Of a DNA stretch of 64,000 nt, positions 26,415 to 34,150 are shown piece by piece. The stretch is taken from NCBI RefSeq assembly GCF_042652345.1, contig NZ_JBHSJJ010000010.1, positions 1 through 64,000 of the forward strand, given 5' to 3'. Position numbers and translations under genes: made by a program. Within the stretch, counting starts at the first letter, position 1. Every line of letters begins with the position of its first letter. The DNA comes from Negadavirga shengliensis. Lineage in GTDB: Bacteria; Bacteroidota; Bacteroidia; Cytophagales; Cyclobacteriaceae. The notes beneath the pieces are model-generated. The model was not told the origin of the DNA, searched no databases, and saw only the letters and a program-made list of their open reading frames with translations.

Positions 26415-26977
26415 GTTGTGGTTGTTAGAGTGAATAAAATGCGTACCCCGTCAGTGGTAATACAAGGGTCGCAAACGCAGGTTATCCGGGAAAGTCAAAA
26501 GGGTTATTTTGGGAAGGAAGTGATCGCAATACCGGAGTAGGCGCCTAAAATTGAACCGGTGATCACCAGCAATTCAATACCAATATAAGACAGGAATTGT
26601 AAATACAAAAATTAACAGAAATTTATTTTAAACATTCACATAATGCCGAATATTTAATAATAGTTGGAAAAATATTATTATTTTATAATAAAAATCAATT
26701 TTTATACAAATAAGATAATTCAACACATATAAAAATTCCACAAAGTGATAATATGACAAGCACACAAAACAATCATAAAAAACATAAATTATTAAAAACT
26801 AAGTTAAATTTTGAACCTTACATAAGATCAAATCAACTATTACTTATAAAGTAGGTTAAAAAATTAACTATACTTCAAAATACTACATATAATTCAAAAT
26901 AAATAGGTTAATTTTTACACGCAATTAACTCAATTAGAACGGAATCAGAATTTAATTTTGAAGTCCCTAATTAAAGC
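26415..26977. other. AT-rich intergenic region with a 34-codon hydrophobic frame
   Basis: About 560 bases upstream of SusC without a normal gene. Between 26504 and 26608 (minus, TTG start) there is a short open frame coding a hydrophobic peptide containing IGIELLVITGSILGAYSG, with GC content like coding DNA. Beyond 26600 the sequence is very AT-rich and carries the shared regulatory motifs. The short frame could be a leftover membrane-protein end or a microprotein. Confidence 0.35.
26858..26911 (-). promoter_or_regulatory. Shared upstream element, SusC side
   Basis: Read on the minus strand, TTAACCTATTT begins at 26911 and ATAGTTAATTTTTT at 26871, 38 bases after the AACCTAT. Order, orientation and spacing match the pair at 17213-17266. 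A further TAGGTTA-type motif (GTAGGTTAAAAAATTAA, plus strand from 26851) partly overlaps the inner one. Confidence 0.4.
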
Positions 26978-27006
26978 AAAAGCCACTTTACATTAAAGTG
27001 GCTTTT
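26978..27006 (-). terminator. Terminator-like hairpin next to the chimeric remnant
   Basis: Perfect 12-base arms AAAAGCCACTTT (26978-26989) and AAAGTGGCTTTT (26995-27006) with a five-base loop. It lies just downstream, on the minus strand, of the copied tex tail, where a terminator would be expected, yet it does not match the terminator of the intact tex gene. Confidence 0.65.
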
Positions 27007-27018
27007 GAATGCTTTCAT

Positions 27019-27129
27019 TCCTATTTATGCAGATGTCATTTCCCAAATTTCTGTTTCAGAAGGGCAAGCTTTTCCGCCATGTCTCCTTCGCCGGATTGCC
27101 GTTTCTTTCCGCTTTTTCCCTGTTTCTGA
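27019..27129 (-). pseudogene. Duplicated 3' end of tex
   Basis: This stretch repeats the last 28 or so codons of tex, its stop and about 20 bases beyond (compare 29720-29836). The encoded tail reads GDMAEKLALLKQKFGK as in tex. Three mismatches and a six-base deletion were counted across about 90 bases. The copy has no upstream tex sequence; instead it is joined at GACCAGCCTCTT to the 5' end of the 85-residue gene. It is a non-functional remnant. Confidence 0.85.
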
Positions 27130-27270
27130 CCAGCCTCTTACTGGTGAATGATATGCCTATTGTGGTATTCATGGAGTATATTTTTAATGCCGTACGGATG
27201 AGGTTGATATAATAAACAATTATAAACAAAAATCCTCGGTTATTTATTTACCCGGCTTTATCCGCCGACC
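27130..27270 (-). pseudogene. Duplicated 5' end and upstream region of the 85-residue gene
   Basis: Bases 27130-27219 match 17033-17120 with about five differences, covering the first 14 codons (MNTTIGISFTSKRL versus MKTTIGISFTSKRL) and the upstream sequence. Similarity then resumes after a gap of about 25 bases (GGTTATTTATTTACCCGG against CGTTATTTATTTTCCAGG) to about 27270. The reading frame from the copied ATG (27172) runs into the tex piece out of the tex frame and stops after 39 codons, so no product of either parent is made. Confidence 0.85.
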
Positions 27271-27278
27271 GCAGATAC

Positions 27279-27336
27279 GGCAGGGAAATGCCTGCACAGG
27301 TCGTTGTGCCAACGGTTATTTCCCTGCCCTTTTTTT
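27279..27336 (+). terminator. Orphan plus-strand terminator-like hairpin
   Basis: Perfect 11-base arms GGCAGGGAAAT (27279-27289) and ATTTCCCTGCC (27318-27328) are followed by C and seven T residues. The loop can fold further (GCAC/GTGC). No plus-strand gene precedes it, so it may be a leftover from a lost gene. Confidence 0.6.
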
Positions 27337-27570
27337 ACATTGGTATCATCCAGATGAGCATTGATAGTCTTCACCGACGTATGGTGACGTTCTAGAAGCT
27401 CCTTTCTGACTATGCCGAACATAGATCCAACATCCATTCTTTTAACTCGAAAAAAGGCGGTTGCCGGCAGTCCAAACCATTGAACTGCCGGCCATTTGCG
27501 GTAAACCATACCGCTCACAGCGCATTTGCCCATACAGTTGAAATTTCATCGGGCAATACCCGGAACCCTC
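27337..27570. other. Gene-poor stretch with a GC-rich palindrome
   Basis: No convincing gene. Perfect nine-base arms GCCGGCAGT (27463-27471) and ACTGCCGGC (27484-27492) surround a 12-base loop; on the minus strand the repeat is followed by AACCGCCTTTTTTC, so it may be another weak terminator remnant. Confidence 0.4.
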
Positions 27571-27891
27571 TTAATGCCTGACAATCAAATGTTTTCTATA
27601 AACCCCGTTTTTATCCGAAATTTGTAAGACATATTGCCCAATTGGAAGTTTTGCTGTCGGAACCACTATCTTGTCGCCCATTACGGTAGTCGAATATACC
27701 GTTTCAAATGATTGGTTAACAATAACTACTTCCGTCTCAACTGACACTCCTTCCAGTTGGTCGGGGAGATATTCAGAAATTTCAATGGCATCAACAATCA
27801 CATCGGTTGGAGTTCTAATGGTTGTGGGAATTTGCCCTACCAATAAATTACACCATCCAACCATAATCAAGATTAGTAGCATGTTTTTCAT
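27571..27891 (-). CDS. Small secreted protein resembling a sorting or beta-sandwich domain
   Basis: A 106-residue protein with a signal peptide (MKNMLLILIMVGWCNLLVGQ). The C-terminal half (VVIVNQSFETVYSTTV, IVVPTAKLPIGQYVLQISDK, KHLIV) has the strand pattern and LPxGxYxLxI signature of type IX secretion C-terminal domains, and also resembles DUF3244-type small secreted proteins; I cannot decide between them. Its ATG overlaps the stop of the 259-residue lipoprotein gene by four bases (27888-27891), so translation is coupled. A stand-alone sorting-like domain beside a separate lipoprotein would be unusual. Confidence 0.7.
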   Translation of the reverse strand: MKNMLLILIMVGWCNLLVGQIPTTIRTPTDVIVDAIEISEYLPDQLEGVSVETEVVIVNQSFETVYSTTVMGDKIVVPTAKLPIGQYVLQISDKNGVYRKHLIVRH

Positions 27892-28667
27892 AGCGCTATT
27901 GTTAATTGGTTCAAATATTCCTCTGACAATTCATATATAATCTCCACTACATCAAAGGTAGTGGGCCAATACCCCTCCACAACGCTCCAACGGATATCTT
28001 GGGGTTGATAAGCATCAAGAAACGGTTGAAACCCGTCCATTTTCATCAATCGAGAAAGGATTGCGGCCGAAGTTGCCAATCCCCACACACTGGATTCTTT
28101 CGTATCGCTTCTTTTTGTCTCATAAATTCCTCTAGCAAAAGCGACCAACTCCGTTTTTTCTTTTTCCGAAAGACTCTCAAGGTGGATATATTGGCTCAAA
28201 ATTATTTCCACGTAATATACTTGGTAAAACAGGTAGTGTCCAATATCAACCGGGTCCCAGTCCGGATCATAACCCAAAGGATCCACCATTTTATATCGCT
28301 CCAAGAGTTTCGTCCCCCTGTCCCGTCTGGTTTCTAACTCCCTGGCTCCTAGAAAACGTGAACGGATCAAGGCATCATAGCCGTGTTGTGGACTGTTACT
28401 CCCGGCCATTATCAATCGCAAATTGGGGTAGTCCAGCAAAGTTTGGATAAGCCCCTCTGTCGAAATGCAGGAGGCGACATCCTCCGGCAAATCCCAAAAC
28501 CGGTCTATCTCCTCCCGGGTCATCCCGTGGTTTTCGGGGAGTTCAGGGAACTTATACACCCCATTTTCGAGGTTTCTACAAGCCCGGTCACTTGTACCAC
28601 CAATAAACTCACACGAGATCAAGGACGACAGGGACATTAAAAGAACTGACACGAATATTTTTTTCAT
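27888..28667 (-). CDS. Uncharacterised lipoprotein of the STEGL family
   Basis: A 259-residue lipoprotein (signal, lipobox LISC, Cys19). The core DVASCISTEGLIQTLLDYPN, then PQHGYDALIRSRFLGARELE and a tyrosine-rich LLERYKM belongs to a family seen in many Bacteroidota secreted proteins with the pattern STxGLvxTcLxYP and FNGxxEL, whose role is unknown. The rest is predicted helical. It lies five bases after a broken paralogue and overlaps the next small secreted-protein gene by four bases, so the three were once an operon of related secreted products. Confidence 0.8.
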   Translation of the reverse strand: MKKIFVSVLLMSLSSLISCEFIGGTSDRACRNLENGVYKFPELPENHGMTREEIDRFWDLPEDVASCISTEGLIQTLLDYPNLRLIMAGSNSPQHGYDALIRSRFLGARELETRRDRGTKLLERYKMVDPLGYDPDWDPVDIGHYLFYQVYYVEIILSQYIHLESLSEKEKTELVAFARGIYETKRSDTKESSVWGLATSAAILSRLMKMDGFQPFLDAYQPQDIRWSVVEGYWPTTFDVVEIIYELSEEYLNQLTIAL

Positions 28668-28671
28668 TGAT

Positions 28672-29406
28672 TCAGTGATTAAATTCTTGGTTAACTAAGG
28701 AAACAACATATTCCATGGCTTCAATATTATTGGAGTAACCGTATTCAAGCAATATATTGGTAACGGAGTCCTCTTTGATTTTCTGTTTAAGAATCTGATT
28801 ATCTGAGGATTCTATCAATCTAGCAGCAATCATTCCTGTGTTTGATAAACCATATAGACCGTATCTGTTTATCAGAGATTTTTTCTGATCGAAAACACTT
28901 TTTATTTGGATTGCCAAACTTTTTTTTTGTGTCGGCATCCATCTTATTTATTATATTCCTTTGGGCTAAGATCAATTCTATGTGTGTAAACTTAAATGAA
29001 TAGGCCCCTCTCTCTTTTGATATGATTATTTTGTCAATATCTCCAACATTTATACTGGTGTATACTTCAAGAAGAGTCTCTCCAATATCGTCCCTGTTCT
29101 CAAGTTCCCGAAAACCATTGAATATCGAATACACATAAGCATATCCGTGTTGGATATTATTTCTGGTCCTAATCAATCTGTACTCCGGATAATTTAAGCA
29201 TGTCTCTACCAATCCCCTTGTACTCATATCCCTCAAAACACATCATCGGGAACATTGTAGGCATCTAGCCGGGCTTCATAAGAGTCCAAACTGGCCCATT
29301 CATCCGTTCCTGGCCGAATGGGAAAATCATAACTATCGTCATTTTCCTGAGCGATGACAGAAAAAACAATCATAAAAACCAATAACGTGTTGTAGAACTT
29401 TTTCAT
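28672..29406 (-). pseudogene. Frameshifted paralogue of the 259-residue lipoprotein
   Basis: Three consecutive frames together encode one protein like its neighbour: a signal-bearing piece ending VPDDV (from ATG 29406), a middle piece with RDMSTRGLVETCLNYP, FNGFRELENRDD and LLEVYTS, and a last piece with YGLYGLSNTGMIAARLIES. The first break falls at a run of four A's (29235-29238, plus strand); removing two bases restores DDVLRDMSTRGL with the same spacing as the intact copy. The second falls at a nine-base T run (28920-28928); removing one base restores the frame. Both breaks sit in homopolymers, so sequencing error or slippage-based switching are alternatives to decay. Confidence 0.8.
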
Positions 29407-29623
29407 AGCATTAAATTTTATGTGCAAGTAAAATTCCAAAATTACACTATGAATATAGTGAATGTTTTACTAAAAACAAAGTTTTAAATATTTTTTTTGA
29501 GATGACAAACATCTACCAGCTATAATTCTACAAACCCGAAAAATAACAGCAAGTCGAGTCAATACAGGCTGTTTATTGGTCAATTTTCAGATAAACCGTT
29601 CTCCAATAGAAAGCTGAACAGTT

Positions 29624-29672
29624 AAAAAATCCTCAAAACGCAACCCAAAACAGGGTTGATTTTGAGGATTTT
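29624..29672 (-). terminator. tex terminator
   Basis: Near-perfect arms of about 19 bases (AAATCCTCAAAACGCAACCC at 29627-29646 and GGGTTGATTTTGAGGATTT at 29653-29671) around a short loop. On the minus strand the hairpin ends in GGATTTTTTAAC. It lies about 65 bases after the tex stop. Confidence 0.85.
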
Positions 29673-29737
29673 GCATTCGAAAAGGAACCGGGTTGATTTA
29701 TGATACAGCCCCTTCTTATTCCTATTTTATCAAGATA

Positions 29738-31999
29738 TCATTTCCCGAATTTCTGTTTCAGAAGGGCAAGCTTTTCTGCCATGTCTCCTTGGCCGGATTG
29801 CCGTTTCTTTCCGCTTTTTCCCTGTTGGGGTTTCTGGCCGCCTCTTTTTGGTTGATCGGAAAAGGGATCTGCTTTCATGCTCAGCCCTATGCGCTTGCGG
29901 GGTATATCCACTTCCGTGACGGTCACTTCAACTTTTTGGCTTACCGCAACCACCTCATTGGGATCCTTCACAAAACGGTCCGCCAACTGGCTTAAGTGCA
30001 CCAGGCCGTCCTGATGAACACCAATATCCACAAACGCCCCAAACTGGGTGATATTGGTGATGATCCCGGGAAGCTTCATCCCGACTTTTAGATCTCCTAT
30101 TTCGTTCACCCCTTCCTGGAACTGGAAAACTTCAAAATTTTCGCGCGGATCCCTTCCTGGTTTGGTCAATTCGTCCAATATATCCCTTAGCGTGGGCATC
30201 CCCACTTCATCATCCACGTATTTTTCGAGAGGGATTTTGCCGGAAACCTCTTTGTCCTTCAACAGATCCCCTACATCCAAACCCAAGTCCTGGGCCATGT
30301 TGTTTACCAGCCCATAGCGTTCCGGGTGCACCGCACTGGCATCAAGCGGGTTTTCACCGTTCCTTATCCTCAAAAAGCCGGCTGCCTGTTCGAAGGCCTT
30401 TCCCCCGAGCCGGGGTACCTTCTTAATTTCTTCCCTGTTTCGAAAGGGCCCGTTTTCATTCCTGTAATTCACGATGTTCTGAGCCAGCGCCGGTCCCAAT
30501 CCCGACACATAGGTCAGCAGTTGCTTTGAAGCCGTGTTGATTTCCACCCCGACGCCGTTGACACAACTCATGACCGTATCATCCAGAGAATTTTTCAAGG
30601 CGTTTTGGTCCACATCGTGCTGGTACTGCCCTACCCCAATGGATTTCGGGTCGATTTTTACCAGTTCAGCCAAGGGGTCCATCAACCTCCTCCCTATCGA
30701 GACGGCTCCTCTGACCGTCAGGTCAAAGTCTGGAAACTCTTCTCTGGCAGCCTCAGATGCGGAATAAATCGATGCCCCGCTTTCATTCACCATCACCACC
30801 AACACGTCTTTTGGCAGACCTATTCCCTTGACAAAGGCTTCTGTTTCCCTGCTTGCCGTGCCGTTCCCGATTGCTATGGCCTCAATACCATGCCTCTCTA
30901 CCAGGTATTTTACCAAAGCTGCCGATTCGGCGGTTTTCCGCTGAGGTTCATTGGGATAAATGGCCTCATACTGCAAAAATTGTCCCTGGGGTCCCAGGCA
31001 GACCATCTTGCAGCCCGTTCTGAAACCCGGATCAATGGCCATCACGGCCTTCTCCCCCAGTGGTGCGGCCAAAAGCAATTGCCTCAGGTTTTCCGCAAAG
31101 ACTTTGATCGCCTGCTCATCCGCCTTGCCTTTTGAGTAGAGTCTTACCTCTGTTTCCATAGAAGGTTTGAGCAACCTTTTATAGCCGTCTTTGACGGCCA
31201 GCTTAACCTGATCACTGCTGGCATGGTTGCCCTTTACCACCATACTTTCTATGAGTGACAGCGCCTCAGCTTCCCCAGGCCCGGTATCCAACATTAAAAA
31301 AAGCTCCTTCTCCCCCCTTCTCATTGCCAACACCCTGTGGGAAGGGGCTGTTTTAATAGGCTCTGACCAATCGAAATAATCTTTATATTTGATCCCTTCC
31401 TCTTCTTTCCCGGGAATCACCTTCGAAACGAACTTCCCTTCTTCAATAAACAGTTCCCTTACTTTCTTCCTTACATCCGCATCTTCATTTATCCATTCCG
31501 CTATGATATCCCGGGCTCCCTGAAGGGCGTCTTCCAAAGTGGCCACTCCTTTTTCCTCATCCAGGAATTCAGCGGCCCTCTTCTCCAAATCAACTCCCGA
31601 TTGTTCAAAGATAAGCTGGGCCAAGGGCTCCAGCCCCTTTTCCTTGGCAACTGTTCCTTTGGTCCTCCTTTTGGGTTTATAAGGCAGGTAAATATCCTCC
31701 AAGATGGTCATGGTTTCGGCCTCGTGGATTTTATCCTCAAGTTCCGGGGTAAGCTTGCCCTGCTCTTTGATTGACTTAAGAACGGCTTCTTTCCTCTTAT
31801 CCAAATCTCTCAACTGTTGTACCCTGTCCCTGATGGCAGCAACCTGTACCTCGTCCAGGCTTCCGGTGACTTCTTTCCGGTACCTGGAAATAAAGGGAAC
31901 CGTCGCCCCCTCATCCAACAGGGCCACTGTGCTTGAAACCTGCTTTACCTGAACTCCTAACTCGCTGGCTATCTTTGAATAATGATTCAAATCAGTCAT
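29738..31999 (-). CDS. tex: Tex transcription accessory / RNA-binding protein
   Basis: A 753-residue cytoplasmic nucleic-acid-binding protein. The ATG at 31999 gives MTDLNHYSKIASELGVQ, the normal Tex start; the longer frame to 32089 is AT-rich leader. Domain order is clear: Tex N-terminal helical region (TVPFISRYRKEVTGSLDEVQ), YqgF/RNase H-like domain (VMAIDPGFRTGCK, IAIGNGTASRETE), double helix-hairpin-helix (YVSGLGPALAQNIVNYRNENG), and a C-terminal S1 domain near 640-710 (LPGIITNITQFGAFVDIGVHQD). The tail is basic and repeats KRGGQKPQQGK-like residues. Its last 28 codons have a second, truncated copy at 27019-27129. Family role: transcription fidelity and RNA handling. Confidence 0.98.
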   Translation of the reverse strand: MTDLNHYSKIASELGVQVKQVSSTVALLDEGATVPFISRYRKEVTGSLDEVQVAAIRDRVQQLRDLDKRKEAVLKSIKEQGKLTPELEDKIHEAETMTILEDIYLPYKPKRRTKGTVAKEKGLEPLAQLIFEQSGVDLEKRAAEFLDEEKGVATLEDALQGARDIIAEWINEDADVRKKVRELFIEEGKFVSKVIPGKEEEGIKYKDYFDWSEPIKTAPSHRVLAMRRGEKELFLMLDTGPGEAEALSLIESMVVKGNHASSDQVKLAVKDGYKRLLKPSMETEVRLYSKGKADEQAIKVFAENLRQLLLAAPLGEKAVMAIDPGFRTGCKMVCLGPQGQFLQYEAIYPNEPQRKTAESAALVKYLVERHGIEAIAIGNGTASRETEAFVKGIGLPKDVLVVMVNESGASIYSASEAAREEFPDFDLTVRGAVSIGRRLMDPLAELVKIDPKSIGVGQYQHDVDQNALKNSLDDTVMSCVNGVGVEINTASKQLLTYVSGLGPALAQNIVNYRNENGPFRNREEIKKVPRLGGKAFEQAAGFLRIRNGENPLDASAVHPERYGLVNNMAQDLGLDVGDLLKDKEVSGKIPLEKYVDDEVGMPTLRDILDELTKPGRDPRENFEVFQFQEGVNEIGDLKVGMKLPGIITNITQFGAFVDIGVHQDGLVHLSQLADRFVKDPNEVVAVSQKVEVTVTEVDIPRKRIGLSMKADPFSDQPKRGGQKPQQGKSGKKRQSGQGDMAEKLALLKQKFGK

Positions 32000-32149
32000 A
32001 AACAAAAATTTATTTATTGGTTTTTTCTGTAATTTAAGGCTGCAATTTAAGATTAAAAATCTTGTCATTTTTAAAAAACGTAAAATCAAAAAATCATAAA
32101 CCTGGGTTCAATTGCTATATTTACCCCAGAATAACCATCCACTGTATTA

Positions 32150-32518
32150 ATGGAAAATCCAGAAGAAAAGAACAATAAACTATATGACTTGGCCAATCTC
32201 GAGGAAATAAGTGCTGGAAGTGACGAATTTATCCAACAGATGATACAAATGTTTATTGATCAGGCCAAAATAACCATAGAAGGACTGAATGACAGTTTTG
32301 AGAGGAAGGACTATCAGCAAATCAAGAATTTGGCCCATCAGATAAAACCCAGCATTGATAACATGAAAATAGATACATTGAGTCCGGTAATCCGACAAGT
32401 GGAAAGCCTTGTTGAGGAAAATGCGCCTCCACAAGAACTTTCCCCGGTGATTATGCAGACCAATGCGGTGTTGGAGGCGGTGATTGTCCAACTGGAGCAC
32501 AAACTTGCTAATTGGTAG
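32150..32518 (+). CDS. Hpt domain phosphotransfer protein
   Basis: A 122-residue stand-alone histidine phosphotransfer protein: an all-helical bundle with the phosphorylated histidine at His63 in NLAHQIKPSIDNM, matching the AHxLKPSxxxxG pattern of Bacteroidota Hpt domains. It has no attached kinase or receiver domain, so it would relay phosphate between a hybrid kinase and a response regulator encoded elsewhere. The lone receiver gene at 49442 is a possible but unproven partner. It reads divergently from tex and is convergent with the amidase gene, with only five bases between stops. TATATTTA about 30 bases before the start differs by one base from a -7 box. Confidence 0.88.
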   Translation: MENPEEKNNKLYDLANLEEISAGSDEFIQQMIQMFIDQAKITIEGLNDSFERKDYQQIKNLAHQIKPSIDNMKIDTLSPVIRQVESLVEENAPPQELSPVIMQTNAVLEAVIVQLEHKLANW

Positions 32519-32523
32519 CCGGT

Positions 32524-33516
32524 TTAATCGATAATAACATAAAAAGCCTCTACTCTACGGGCTTCCGTTTCCGCTTTTTCTTTTTCTCCCCTTGCTTCAA
32601 GGATCATGGCCCTGAGTCCATGGCATAATCTGGCCACATAGGAATCAGGGAAGGATTTGGCAGAAAGGGTCAGTAAGTCATAGGCGCTATCATAGGAGAC
32701 AGGTCCTCCCAGTTCTGCCAGGTTTTTTCCTTCTTCGTAGTTGGCCTTCCACTCCAATGCTTCCGGCCTCATTCTGTCAGCTTCCTGAAAGACCTCGAAA
32801 GCGGGGATTTCAAAAGGGCCTATTTTATCCTTGATAGCGGGAATATCTTCCATTCCAAAAAACCTGTTTAAAGCTTCAAAATAAGCCCTGGCTTCTTTTT
32901 TATTATAAGCCCTCCTTTTCAATCTTTTCTCTTCTTTGGGATGGGAGAAAAATGAGGCTTCCCCTATCACGGCGGGGATGCCATAGGTGCTCCTCAGGAC
33001 ATTCGTTCCGGATTTTGGGAAGATGGTAAAATCGGAAACCAAACTTACCGGACTTTGGGCATTAAATAAACGGCGCTTCAGTTCCTTTGCGACCAGCCCA
33101 CCTAGTTTCACACTTGCTTGGTTTTCCAACGCACTGCCATGAAAATAAATGATGGGGAAATTCACTTGTTTGTCCGCCGTAGCATTGTGGTGGATGGATA
33201 TGAAAACATCTGCTCCACCGTCTACTGCCAAGCGACTCCTTTCCTCGAGAGGAATAAAAACATCTTCAGTCCTCGTCATCAACACTTTCGCTCCTGCCTC
33301 CTCTAACAAGTCCCTCAACAACAAAGCCACCCTGAGATTGATCCACTCTTCCCTTTCACCACCCGGCCCCACCCTGTATTGGTCCGTTTCTGAAGTACCC
33401 CCGTGGCCAGGATCTATACAAACAATTTTCCCGGCAACAGGGTAATTTTCTGTTTGGGCGGATAGACTTCCCAAACATACAGCAATAAACAGGAAAGCAA
33501 CTGAATACTTAATCAT
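32524..33516 (-). CDS. N-acetylmuramoyl-L-alanine amidase (Amidase_3)
   Basis: A 330-residue secreted zinc amidase that cleaves the stem peptide from MurNAc in peptidoglycan. A signal peptide (MIKYSVAFLFIAVCLGSLSAQ) is followed by the catalytic domain: zinc ligands in DPGHGG (His), the glutamate in GEREEWINLR, and SIHHNAT (His), and the catalytic glutamate in VIGEASFFSH. A C-terminal helical extension after residue 240 (EIPAFEVFQEADRMRPEALE, with a TPR-like stretch) is not part of the catalytic fold and may bind partner proteins. It is a single-gene unit; sporulation-type or division-type control cannot be read from context. Confidence 0.95.
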   Translation of the reverse strand: MIKYSVAFLFIAVCLGSLSAQTENYPVAGKIVCIDPGHGGTSETDQYRVGPGGEREEWINLRVALLLRDLLEEAGAKVLMTRTEDVFIPLEERSRLAVDGGADVFISIHHNATADKQVNFPIIYFHGSALENQASVKLGGLVAKELKRRLFNAQSPVSLVSDFTIFPKSGTNVLRSTYGIPAVIGEASFFSHPKEEKRLKRRAYNKKEARAYFEALNRFFGMEDIPAIKDKIGPFEIPAFEVFQEADRMRPEALEWKANYEEGKNLAELGGPVSYDSAYDLLTLSAKSFPDSYVARLCHGLRAMILEARGEKEKAETEARRVEAFYVIID

Positions 33517-33603
33517 AATAAGCGCATTATGTGTCGAAAATAACCATAAAAAAGGAAAGGGAAACCTATATGGCTTCCCTAACTACATTTTCAGCAAAAT
33601 TAT

Positions 33604-34029
33604 TTACTCACCACCTGTTACTGTCAGTTGTGCCTGCCTGAAATTCACCAGGGAATTGGCGGTTTGTACCTCAAACCTCAGGGTTACAACCGTGGATTGA
33701 TCCACCTCAGGAGCCGTGTAGTCAAAACTCCCTTCATAAGAATTAAGCAGGTTGTGGTCAGTCACCTGACGGGTGGAAACCGTTGTGGCCTCTTCCCCTA
33801 TAATTTGTATCAACCTCAGTTCCGTCACGGCCTCATGTTCTGAATAATACCGGTAATTCGCGGTCACCTCTCCTCCCGGCGCCACCGAATTTTGGGATAA
33901 GGTAAATACAGGGATAGTGGCCACCCTTCCTATGAGATCATATCCTTCATCATACACTTCAAAACAGGAAGTGAGCCCCGACAGCAGGGCCATACATAGT
34001 ATCAAATTATATTTTTTTATATCTTTCAT
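33604..34029 (-). CDS. Small lipoprotein after SusD
   Basis: A 141-residue lipoprotein with signal and lipobox LTSC (Cys22 from the start at 34029). The longer frame to 34071 would put 14 residues before the signal, so 34029 is preferred. The mature part is all-beta with Ig-like pacing (SQNSVAPGGEVTANYRYYSE, GSFDYTAPEVDQSTVVTLRF). It is third after SusC and SusD, 121 bases from the SusD stop, and its place parallels the 144-residue lipoprotein of the second SusC/SusD operon. Function is unknown; accessory surface binding is likely. Confidence 0.8.
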   Translation of the reverse strand: MKDIKKYNLILCMALLSGLTSCFEVYDEGYDLIGRVATIPVFTLSQNSVAPGGEVTANYRYYSEHEAVTELRLIQIIGEEATTVSTRQVTDHNLLNSYEGSFDYTAPEVDQSTVVTLRFEVQTANSLVNFRQAQLTVTGGE

Positions 34030-34076
34030 ATGATTATAATTGTTTTTTATCGGCCATATGGAACCTCGCATGGTTT

Positions 34077-34094
34077 CCCCGATAGCTATCGGGG
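34077..34094. repeat. Perfect 18-base palindrome
   Basis: CCCCGATAGCTATCGGGG is fully self-complementary with no loop. It sits between SusD and the small lipoprotein gene on the minus strand. It could be a dispersed palindromic repeat or a binding site; no second copy was seen in this window. Confidence 0.6.
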
Positions 34095-34150
34095 CATCTC
34101 AGTGTGTGTCGCTTCCGTCATGCTTGGTTTCATAACCTTCTTTTTTAGGA

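Noticed and set aside
27258..27533. A 91-codon minus-strand open frame
   Set aside because: It runs through two strong inverted repeats and a run of A/T, begins without any visible start context, resembles no family, and lies in the rearranged gene-poor stretch.
27019..29830. Genomic island with tex 3' end as attachment site
   Set aside because: Direct repeats of a gene's 3' end suggest site-specific integration, but no integrase is present and the second repeat's neighbour is the copied 5' end of another local gene, which tandem duplication explains in one step. Not fully excluded.
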